Below, in pieces: positions 21,961 through 35,464 of a DNA stretch of 64,000 nt; within the stretch, counting starts at the first letter, position 1; each line of letters starts with the position of its first letter. The notes beneath the pieces are model-generated. The model saw nothing but the letters and a program-made list of their open reading frames with translations. It did not search any database and had not been told where the DNA came from. The position numbers and the translations under genes were made by a program. The stretch is from the NCBI RefSeq assembly GCF_025698545.1, contig NC_068566.1:40961192-41025191 (forward strand). The letters run 5' to 3'. This DNA is from Gossypium raimondii. Its lineage: Eukaryota; Streptophyta; Magnoliopsida; Malvales; Malvaceae.

Positions 21961-24772
21961 TTGAACTACTAAGCAGAAAAGACATCAAACAAAAAAGGAA
22001 CTGTAAGGCAACAACGTTTGTAGCTTCGCTCTAACCTTTGATTCTGGAAATGGGTGGAGCCGTGGAGGTCTGGTTGTAGATCGGTGGAGGACCGGAGGTG
22101 GATTGCTGCCGGAGGTGAACTCGAATTGAGAAAAATGGGAAGAAGGCATAGGCTTAGGGTTAGGGAGAAACGTCGAAAAGGGGAAATGGGAAATGGGTTA
22201 CTGACTTACTGGGATTTGAGATATTTGGGAATTGGAGAATATATTTTAGAAATAAAAAAATATAAGCCAAAAAAATTTTGCCCGAGGCCGGGCCCATTTT
22301 TTAAATGGGCCTCGATTTTTGCCTAAGCCCATATTTCGGGCCTATATTTTTACCCAAACCCTCCTATTTTTCGGGCGGGCTGTCGGACCGGGCCGGGCCG
22401 CCCGACCCATGAGCACCTCTAGCGGAAAGTAAATTTTGGGGAAAACCAAAATTTTAAAATTTTTTCCCAAAATAAGATCTTGGTTATGATATCTAAAATA
22501 ATAAACATTTAATTAAAATTGTACTTTTTCGATTCGTCTAGGATGAACACTTCGACCGAGTAGTTTTCTCCGCTATCCTCAAGCTCACGTCTGTCGAGTG
22601 TGGGCTCGCTTTAAATTAGAAAAATTTTCACAAAAATTACCAGTGGGGTTGCAATTTTCTAAACTTTTGGGTCAAGTTATAAATAAGAAAAATATCTCTA
22701 TAAATTTTCTGGAATAACCTCTTCAAAGAATTTCTCTCTACACCTTTCTCTTGAATTCAAGTGTGTGTAAATAATGACCCAATGCTCTTTTTATATAAGG
22801 AGAGTTTAGAGAGTTCAACTATTATTAATCTTAATCACATTAATATTAAATTAATATAAATATTAGATTAAATTTAATATTAACTCTTATTAAAAAAATA
22901 GAATGTTTATCTACAAGATAAACACTAAATTTAATTTAATATTAAGATAATCACTTTAATATTAAATTAATAAAATACTATTAAGATAAGTATTAAATTT
23001 AATTTAATATTAAACTATTAAACTATTATTATTTTAGAATAATTAATTTAAAATCAAATTCTCTGGTAGAGTCCCAGTAGGAGTATAACTCTTCCACTAC
23101 TCAACCATTGATGACCAACCGCCGCCGGCCACCGGGACATCGCTGTCGTAGCCATGGGCACCGCCGTGTTCGGTGATGCAGGTGCGACACCTTTACGGCA
23201 CCTCGAGCCGGTTTGGCTGCTATCGATTTAGTCCAGGTCAACGACGACCCGACCGGTCTGGTCTAGCCACCGATTGGACTATCGACCTGGTTTTAAATAT
23301 TGGGTCTAGTTCGACCAATTTCTGGGTCTTGGTCTATTTTAGTCTCCCAGGCCCAATTTACTATCTCAAATCCAATTTTCAAGTTCAATTACCCATTGGG
23401 CCAATTGTTTGACTTGAAAATTAATTAAAAAAATATCATATTAATTTTAATTGATTTGATTAATTTAATTTTACTTGATCAAAATTAATCTTTCCAAAAA
23501 TCACTTAGACTTTCCTATTTAATTTTTTAAGAAATTTTTTTAATCAAATTCTTTAGTTGAACAATTCTTACGACCACCTAATTTAATTCCACATCAAATA
23601 AATCGACTCAATTAAATTATTCCCAAAGGCGTAGAATTTTCTTCTAATTCAAATGCAGTCCGATTGAGCTTTTGTCAAGCTAGAGGAAGGACCAATCAGA
23701 CATATACAATTGGGCTCTAGTGATTGCAATTATGTCTAGAAGCATCGTTTCGATAATTCGCAATTACTTAATCATGGAGTCAGTCCACAAGAAGTACCAT
23801 AATTGAAAACTCCTTATTGTATACTCTTTACGAAAGCAATTCATCCAACTGTTTTATCCAATGACCTCGTAATGTGTGTATTACCCTCATATGATATCCT
23901 TGATTCTTTTGAGTTAAATCCGTTCTCTCAATAAAATCCTATTTTCTCTTATTATCAACATTGTGTCTTCTTAATGATTAATATGATCACTATCAACAAA
24001 TGATTGTGATAAATTACTCATTCGAAAACAAGCAACCTGTAGCCACGTTCCATATTTATCAATCCACACAATGCCAATGAGAGGATATCATTAACTCTTT
24101 AATTGAGCTATGAATACCACAGTTGCTAGTAAAGTCATACCATACACAAGTCATATACCCAACATACCGGCTATGGGCTCGATCATCTTTAGAGCATAAA
24201 CCTCCACTTATATCAAAGCACATGAGTTGCATACGCATGGTCAGTGGCTAACTCAAGATTTAGGTAAATCACACTATGAACATCACAAGTGAATTAATTC
24301 ACAAACGGATTCAGAATTAATTCATCTTGGGTCCAGTCAAATGTATCATTCTACCAATGAATACATCTATTTCTCTACTCATGGAGTCAACTGCTCTGAT
24401 AGCCAAGACTAGCCATCTCCCCAATTGGAATTGTAGACAACATAATAATCCTTCTCAGTATTTGAATCAAATGTTCATTTTAATTTTTTTACGGGATTAC
24501 GGACTCATTTAGATTATCTACTGAAGTAAGTTGTTTTTCTCGCAATGTAAATGTTCTTTACAATGTCACTTATCTTCAATTTGAACTTTAGACAATCAAT
24601 AGGCTAATATTTGCTTGTCACAATTTCGCTATGCATGCAAAATATAAAAGATATAAATACAAAAGACATAATAGTGAAATGTGAAATTAACTTTATTTAT
24701 TTATTCATCATTCAAATAAATAGAAAATAGTTACATGTTTACTACAATATGGACACATTTCTCAACAGATTT

Positions 24773-27700
24773 AATGTGCCACGTCAGCTTACCATTATAC
24801 CATTAATGGCAATTAACGTCTCAGTGACTAAAATATTACAACACGTTAACTTGACTAAAACGTAACATTTCAAACATAAATAACTAAAATGTAATATGAA
24901 GTAAACAAAAGTAACTATTTTGATAATTTACCTTTATATAGAATCTTGACTAATAAACATTAAAAATAAAATTCATCATTCAACCGTTTCAAAATATTCA
25001 AAGAAAAAAAGTAAAATTATTCACAATAAAACCATACTCATGCTAAATATATAAGATGAAATTTCCATAAAAAAACATACACTTGAAGCTTTGTTTCTTT
25101 TATTATTTATTAAATTTTAAATTTTAAATTTTAAATTTTCAAGTGTAAAGTTAAGAAGTTTAACAATGAAAGTTAATGTTTTTATTATTTATTATTAGAA
25201 ATGGTAAAAATTTAGTAATTCTATATATTTTTTAATATTATTCATGTACTAACCGGTGCATAATATTTCAGCTAGTACGATCAAAATTGGATTGAACGAG
25301 ACGGTACAAGCGACACATGCCAAAATTTTCACTTGTGTGAAACAAAGAATTGGTTATTTTAGTTTTCTATTGGAATGGAATGCACCGACCAATAGGTCAA
25401 AACTGGTGCGGAACCTACTACATTGAAGATAATTTTCTTGTCCAATGTTAGTTAGAAGACTATGGCTTTATTCACAATTTGTCATTGAATTATACCCGTT
25501 TTCTCTTTGATACTTATTCTTTTTTTCTACATTGGTACCTTAACTACCATTTTCATCTCATTTTACCCCAAAACTTACTTGAGTCCAATAAGAATATTAT
25601 TCTTATTGGAAACTTTTTATTGTTGGGGTAAATTGGGACAAAATCGATAATTCAAGTGTCAAAGTGGAAAAAAAATTAGATACCAAAGTGAAAAGACGAA
25701 TATGGTTAAATAGTTTGTAGATATTCAATTTTGGCTACTAACATTTTATCTCTTCCTCGAGATAAATAATATTATATTTCAAGAAATTATGCTACCAAGC
25801 GTGGAGCAACTATATCGTCATTTCACTTAATATTTCTTTCGGAGCAACAACTCTTGTTTAGAATAGTTTTTGTTCAGAACAATTGCTGTTCAAGAATAGT
25901 TATGTCCGGAACAGGGCTTTAGTTAGAACAACTTTCATCCAGTGTAGTTTTTACTTGAGAACAGCTTCTGTTGAGAACAACTCTTGTTTAGAATAATGAC
26001 ATTTCAAGAATAACCATGTTTTGAACAACCATTGTTTGGAACAACTTGTATTTAGAACAATTGTGTTTTTCTGGAAGAGTCATTATTCAGAACAATCTTT
26101 ACCAAGAAAGAAATCATCGCATAACAACCCTTGTTTGGAACAACCTCTACATTGAAAACAACTATGTTAAGAATAATTCATGCTTGGAACAAGTCAAAAT
26201 AATCATTATTCATAAATAACTCTAATTCAAGAAACAACTATTATTTTGTGTTTCAAAAGATGTTCCATGAAAAATGTTTCACATGGTACCGCTTCACCAA
26301 AGTAGAAGTGGAAGTAATACTCTTGGGATGTTCCGGAGAGCTTGGCTTGGTGGATCAGATATGGAAGTAGTTAAGAGTTTTCCTCTTAACCTTTTCTTAT
26401 AACGTTGAGTGCTTCTCTTTTGTTCCAAAAACATATTGAACTCTTGTTCACTACTTATCATCAGCATCACTAACAAAATCCTTTTATAACAAAAAAAAAA
26501 AGAACCATTAATGCCTTTGTAACTGAAAAATACCAATTATTATTATTATGAATTGCTAGCTTTGTAACTCCTATTCTTGAAACGTTATAAATATGAGCTT
26601 TCCACAACTAGTGAAAGAACTTTTGACACTTCGAAATTTTTAACTCTCAAAGCTTTTTTTAAAATTCTCTTAACTTATTTCTTTGTTTAGCCTTATCGTT
26701 AGTCACATCTTCTTTTCTCCACCTTATCAACCACCACCTATCGTTGTCGTTGTGCTTAGTGTTATCGAATATAGTCCAATCTTCATATCCTATTTATTTG
26801 TTTGCAACGCTTCCTCTCTCCTCAGACAAAGATAAATTTTACAATAAATTTTATGCATAAAGATGGGTGTAGATTATTACATGATTTTTAAGTTGAAAAA
26901 GGCTTGTAGGAAACTTTTTCGTTTTTATTTTTAGCTGTTAATTATTTGTTAGATTTCATAGAGAAATTTGGGTTCCTTTGTTGAGAATGCTATTAGTATA
27001 ATCATTAATGAAGTTTATAAAAAAATCATAAATTTACTTGAGTTTTGGGAGTTCCGAGTTTTGGTTTATCAAAATCACAATTTTACATATAAGTTTATCA
27101 AGATTTAATTATATCTGTTTAAATATAATAATTATATTTAATTATGTGTATTTGAGGATCAAATTGATAGAATTTGTAAATGTGGATGGTTCAATTTATT
27201 GAATTATTTAAAATTAAGATAAAATTGATAGAATGTATAAGTATTGAGGACTAAATGAATTATTATACTAGTTAGAAAATGCCATATATTATTTTGGTTA
27301 ATCATTTAACAAAGAGTGACCAAAATATAAACGATCTAAAATATAAATGACCAAAATAAAAATTATCTAAAACGTTTTTATTTTAAACTTAATAACTAAA
27401 TTGAAAATTTTTATGGTTGGTAGCCAAAATAGAAACACGCTAATTGACTAAATCTATACTTTACCCTGAATCTCAAAATAAAACATCCATTTTTGTTGTT
27501 TTGATTTGTATAGAGTAATAATTAAAGTTTTTATTAAATGGGTAACACGAATTCAATCTATATAATTTTAATCTCTACCTCTAATATTGTAAAAAAAAAA
27601 AACCTTTCCTTTCTCGTCCACATAAAAAAATTATAAATTCGTAGTAACAAATTTAACCTAACTAAAAAAAAAATAGAAACTCAAAGAATAAACAGAAGTG

Positions 27701-27870
27701 GAGGGCCATATGATTAATGACCAGGAAAATACAGTATAAGGTAGGAAAGATCTACCTAGGGAAAAAATAATAAAGAACCAAAATAAAAATGAAAGACCTT
27801 CAAGCAAGGTGTTCCCAAAAACATGGTGACGCCTGTCATCAATCAAGCCCCCCCACCCCTTCCCCTTTCA
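24773..27870. other. Intergenic DNA upstream of CYP707A; no gene seen
   Basis: AT-rich. It contains a short (TTTTAAA)n run near 25105-25140 and the degenerate GAACAA array at 25850-26230. No coding exon series was recognised on either strand. Confidence 0.55.
25850..26230. repeat. Degenerate array of GTTTRGAACAAY motifs, spacing about 15-18 nt
   Basis: At least 15 imperfect occurrences of a core like TTTAGAACAAC (variants TTCAGAACAAT, TTGAGAACAAC, TTTGGAACAAC, CAAGAATAAC, TTAAGAATAAT) follow one another, usually 14-18 nt apart with a few larger gaps. Units begin near 25853, 25870, 25924, 25952, 25970, 25987, 26005, 26019, 26034, 26049, 26083, 26132, 26150, 26165 and 26182. No continuous reading frame matches the period. 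Confidence 0.6.
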
Positions 27871-27873
27871 ATG

Positions 27874-27883
27874 CTATATATAT
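27874..27883 (+). promoter_or_regulatory. TATA box of the CYP707A gene
   Basis: CTATATATAT lies about 100 bp before the chosen ATG, after a C-rich stretch and before a CT-rich leader. The position fits transcription starting near 27905-27915. Confidence 0.6.
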
Positions 27884-27973
27884 CCCTCCATTCATCCCAT
27901 TCTTCAAAGTAATTTACCCCTCTGTTCCCCATTTCTCTCTTTGAATCCTCCTTACAGTACTTGAATTGTCACC

Positions 27974-30857
<2,884 letters not shown>

Positions 30858-33800
30858 GCATCATGAGCACAACAATACACCATTTCTGGATTTGGACTCA
30901 AATGAAGATTTAACTTTTTTTGGGGGGCTAAAAAGCCTATTGAGTTTTTCTTTATTCTCATTTTGGTTGTTAAATTTGTCTTTGGGAATCTTTTGTAATT
31001 GTTCAAAAGCTTTCTTGAGGAGTAGGGTTTTTTTTTTTTTGGTCCTTGGTTTGTTCAAGGTAAAGTAAATCTGTTGTATAAAAACAAAAAGTAAAAAAAT
31101 AAAAGGAAATGTACTTGCTTCAATGTATTTGAAAGCAATTTCTTTTTATGAAAAGCATTAAATTAGATAATTAAATTTAAAATTAATTAATTTAGGTTAA
31201 TAAACTCAAATTAACTAATTAAAATAAATTTGCAAAAAAATTCACACCCAATGAAATTCAAACATGGAATATCAAATTTCATTCGTTTTTAAGGATCAAA
31301 TTCAAACATGTAAGGGTGGGTGTTCCACATGCTCCAATTCTGCCTTATCAGCTTGGAAGATATTTTCATCACAAACTGCATTGAACTAACTATGAACTTT
31401 AGCAAGTTACTTGCTTCATCTCCAACATCCCATGTTCCTCATATCGATTTCCTTTCAACTATGAATCATTAGTGAAAACATTACACCAAATTTTGTCCCA
31501 AGCAAAAGGCACTTGGTTGATACCCTCACTCAGTACCATTGAGACTGATATTGTTATACCACGATATTATTAGAACCTACTGTCAAGTCCTATTAATCTT
31601 TAACTCAGTTCAAATGGTACAATGTGAGATCGCCTTGCAAGCAGTTCTCGATTGAACTGAATTAAGTATCAAAGAGTGTTTTGGAACATAAGGTGTAGCG
31701 CTCATAGCTTGTCTTCGTCTTGCAGGGACCCAATATAATCCAAATCTACCTCCAAACCCAATCCATTACCAAATATATGCTGTGTGTTTTGCTGATTAGT
31801 GTTCCATCCTTACAAGGTGTTTGATATGGTAGCCTTCTCTCAATAGCTGGTTTAAGCATTCATTTTGGTTTTCATCTCATATACAGGAAGAATGATAAAA
31901 GCAGCTTAAAGAGGGCCAGGATAGAGTCCACCGCAATCAACGCAAATAGCAACAAATACGAGGCAGACCGGACAACCCACTAGCTGAGCATAGCTTGAGG
32001 ACATGTCCCTCCAAGGTAATACCAATAGAGCAATTGCAGATTGGTACTCATTTCAAATCAAACCCCACAAATAATGGAACCAATTTTAATCCATCTGCGG
32101 ATTTGGCTGCTATGCAAGCAGAGCATTAAACTCGAACAACATTTTGAACCACCATTAATGGTTAAGATATAAAGACAGAGGCAGAAGAATACCCTAAAAA
32201 TTGCTTGTTCGGTCAAGCCCTTCCAATGTTCTAGCAGATCTTACTCATCATGTGGAGTTCAATATGCATGTACATACCATACAGAAAAATATGACATCTA
32301 TGTATAAGAACGTATAAGAATCACATAAATATCTCAACAATCATGGATTTTGCTCTTTCACTTAAATCAGAATGGTACCGCAGAAACTGGATTTTCATAT
32401 GTAAAATGTGGTGAACGCATGCAAGCTTCGACAGACATAAGAATCCAAAAGGGTCCTATTATTATTGACTTCAAGTGCATGAAAGGGCACAAAAGAAAGT
32501 GAGTTGTGGCTTCACCATTTGTGGAAGAAAGAAGCTCTGAGTACCTTTAAAGCAAAAATTATTGCAACAATCTTGTGTTTGGCTGTGCATATGGAGAAAT
32601 ATATGCTGCAAAACAAGGATAAGCTAATGTATTTCACATCTTAATGAGTTGGCCCGCATGCTAGAATAAGGTGGCTTGTACAATCTCTGAGTTTTTTTCC
32701 CTGTCTAGAAATCGAGTCCCATGGTGTTTGTCCAAAGGCCTCATCAATCATGGGAATGTTGCTCACCAGTCATTAATATAGAGGGGTCTAAGCAAGTAGG
32801 CTCACACTGCAATTATATGCTGGGTTCTGTTTAACAAGAGGCAAACACATCTCACATGAATGCAAAATGGCTTTGTTTGGTTAATAAGGATAGATTTTTT
32901 TCACCCTTTTCTTTACCCTATATGAATCATTGTGTGTATTTCTATGGAAGATAAAGATGAGAGTTCTTTTGAATTCAAACATGATCTGAGAACAACATTC
33001 TTATAAGGAAATAAGTGTAAACCAACAGCCAGCTAGTCAACAATCATGGAAAGGAGGCATCAATGTCTATCGTCAAACATTAACGGATAAAATTTGTTTA
33101 GAAATCCATTATGGTTAGAATGAACCTTTTTCCCCATTGTAATAAACTGGAAAGTAAGAAAGGGATCTAAATTGATGATATGTGGGAATGAGTGTAAGCC
33201 TAGCACTTATATAGAGTGACATCCTAGATGTAGGGAACTAAAACTACACATTTCTAGAAACTGTAGTGCAACATTCAGGAAACTACATTTCTATACAGAC
33301 ATACAGCCATTTATCATAACTCATTATAAATAATTTTCTGGACCTTTACTGCCATAACTCATTAGCAGCGCCTTTACCTCACAAGAATGCCATCACTGTT
33401 ATTTTGATCTTTTCTAGTGTTTCCAGTTGCCACTTATCCATGCCTACATCTTTATTTTGGTTGTGTTCAATGCTCAAAATTGTGGTAGCTCAGGAAAGAA
33501 AGATCCTATCAGCCAATACTTCAGCACTTTACAAATTAAAGCACTTTTCAAACTTGTTAACTATTTATTCCATGTTCTTGTAATTTTAAAGCTGCAAAAG
33601 TTAGTTCATCCGGTTCCATGAATAATGAACAAAAGTTTTAGATATCCTTCAATGATAATTCTCTAGTCTTAAATATGAACAACTCTATCAAATATGGGCA
33701 TGGCTCCAATCTCTACATCAAAAGGATCTAGCCAAAACCCAAATCCTAGTTTATGGATACACCTATGTGGTGATGGCTTTCCTTCTTAGGCACCAATCTA

Positions 33801-34110
33801 GACATCACTATATTTGTTTAAAACTTGGAAAAAGATATAAAATGAAAGTCATGAGGCCCAATGCGGTTTGTCTAGAATGAATACAAATCAGAGAGCTCGC
33901 AACCTTGGGAAAAGACACGAGCATTTGTCAGTAATGATGATAGTCCATATGTATATTTCAATAAACAAAGAGATCTTCAACCTATATGAAAATCAACGAG
34001 GCAGAGTAAAAATTTAAGTAGAAGCATTGCCTAGCACTTCCTCAATGCCAAAGCTCAAATGGTCTAAACAATTTCATTACATTGCATAATTAACAATTGC
34101 ATACATGTTT
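30858..34110. other. Intergenic stretch after CYP707A, no gene seen
   Basis: The CYP707A 3' UTR probably occupies the first few hundred bases. The rest is moderately AT-rich unique-looking DNA. Short frames such as 33427-33621 lack splice context or recognisable domains. Confidence 0.5.
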
Positions 34111-34114
34111 GAAA

Positions 34115-35036
34115 CTAGTACACAAAAGGTAAGAATTTGTACCTAACTTTACTTGCATACTCTGGATAACTCTCCCAGAATGTCTCTACCATTAAAACCT
34201 CCTCCAATTTCGCTTTCTGATCATAATATATCGAACAAACTACTACAACAAATATCAAGCTAAGAGGTACTCTAAGTGCAATACAATAAGTTGCAAACAA
34301 AAGCATCGTAGATGCATTTATTGGATGCCAAATCCATCTATATGGCCCAAATCGTACAACGACAGTTGGCACCACAACCTTCTCTGAATACTTTGCAAGA
34401 TACACTGTTGAACTATATTGAATCAACAGGGTTGCCACAATCAATATCCAAACTCCAACATTGCTCCAACTGCCCGGGATACGATGCAGCTCCAGTGCTT
34501 CAAATACAGCAAACCAATGGCCAGCCATAACCTCAACACAGCATAAAAGGCGATACCATTTTGGTGGGTTGACACCCCATTTAGGATCATGTGGACGAGC
34601 ATAATAATCTCCATAGAGTCGTTTTCTTACACTAACATTGAAGAAAGAGAAATAATGGTATACAAAGAAGAAGACAAATGGGCCAACCTTCAAGATAGCC
34701 ACTGAAATAAACAGGGGCATAAGAGTTAGCCAAGTGAACACTGAAAGTAACAACAACAAGTTGCTCAGTAATGCCTGCTTCACCAATCGAATGCTTGTGG
34801 AAACAATATAAACCATAAAAAGCAAGAGCTATAGCTACAAACCACGGCCAGAACATCCAACTCCAGCTAAAATTCATAAAAAAAAAAGGGTTGAAAACTA
34901 AATTCACAGTCCATTTAGTAGATGCAATTGCAATGGAGAGTATACGAGCCCATTTGACAATATTTAAAGGCGTCAAATCACAAAGGGTTGTTTTAAGTGA
35001 ATCAAAGAAAAAGTTTTTGAAGGGTTTAAGCAAAGG
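34115..35036 (-). pseudogene. Isoprenylcysteine methyltransferase-like gene, 3' part, frameshifted
   Basis: The C-terminal part (34115-34825) has several hydrophobic segments and the family signature of ICMT/PEMT-type membrane methyltransferases: RFGPYRWIWHP, then KLEEVLMVETFWESYPEYAS and KVRYKFLPFVY at the end. The upstream part (34735-35036), in another frame, reads LLKPFKNFFFDSLKTTLCD and NIVKWARILSIAIASTKWT, with more membrane segments. The two frames meet near 34735-34750, where a one-base insertion or two-base deletion is needed. The reading frame runs straight to 35036, where a copia LTR begins. Members methylate prenylated cysteine or other lipid-like substrates; the substrate here is unknown. 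Both lesions make it a likely pseudogene. Confidence 0.72.
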
Positions 35037-35421
35037 TGTTAGAATTAAGTGATCCAAATTCTTATTTAAATACAATATATTGGTAAAATAAAATAAAAGT
35101 AAAATTCATATAAAACTACACTTCTTTTATTTTATTTTAGAATAATGTTTTTTAAACCTTATTAAGCTCTATATATTTGATATTGATTAGAATAATGTGT
35201 TTCAATCTTACTACACTCCTATTAGACTATGGTTTTACAAGCCTATAAATAGACATAGTCTACTCCGCTTGTAAAAATTTGAATTCGACATAGTGAATTA
35301 TCTTCTCCTCTGCCCGTGGTTTTTTTCCGAAAATGTTTCCACGTAAAATCTGTGTGTTCTTTATTTTTCTCTCTCTTTTTCTTTGCGATAAATTGTCATT
35401 ACCGACATTCTATTTTTAACA
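35037..35421 (+). repeat. 5' LTR of copia element 2
   Basis: TG..CA ends, a TATA-like CTATAAATAGA near 35241-35251, and a C-rich CCCGTGG block. The first bases, read on minus, form the false N-terminus of an open frame running into the ICMT-like gene. Confidence 0.9.
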
Positions 35422-35464
35422 AATTGGTATCAGAGCTTTCGGGTTGTTCATTTCAATCACGATA

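Larger units (their letters stand above)
19721..22420. mobile_element. Mutator-like element (Pack-MULE type), 2700 bp
   Basis: Ends AGAGGTGATCATGGG / CCCATGAGCACCTCT are inverted repeats. The subterminal 130 bp or so on each side is rich in GGCCCGGCCC and pairs imperfectly with the other end. A 10-bp direct duplicate AGCGGAAAGT (19711-19720 and 22421-22430) fits Mutator-type insertion (usually 9-11 bp). No transposase frame is visible, so it is non-autonomous. The interior carries minus-strand fragments of a ubiquitin-specific protease gene and two short tandem repeats. It lies inside the solo LTR at 19684-24767. Confidence 0.88.
19684..24767 (-). mobile_element. Solo LTR (about 2.37 kb of its own sequence) hosting a MULE, TSD GATTT
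   Basis: On the minus strand it begins TGTTGAGAAATG (from 24767) and ends TCTAACA (19684), giving TG..CA ends. GATTT flanks it at 19679-19683 and 24768-24772. No polyprotein, PBS or second LTR is inside, so a solo LTR or a non-autonomous LTR element fits best. 2700 bp plus a 10-bp target duplicate inside it belong to the later Mutator-like insertion at 19721-22420. The right part (22431-24767) is non-coding. Confidence 0.75.

Noticed and set aside
22054..22326. 90-codon frame near the right end of the MULE
   Set aside because: It runs into the terminal GGCCCGGCCC repeat; possible captured 5' leader but no recognisable protein.
25100..25140. (TTTTAAA)n run
   Set aside because: Simple microsatellite of common type, no further meaning seen.
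34632..35075. Reading the ICMT-like protein as starting at 35075
   Set aside because: The first codons are LTR sequence read backwards; the frame truly continues on the other side of the copia element.
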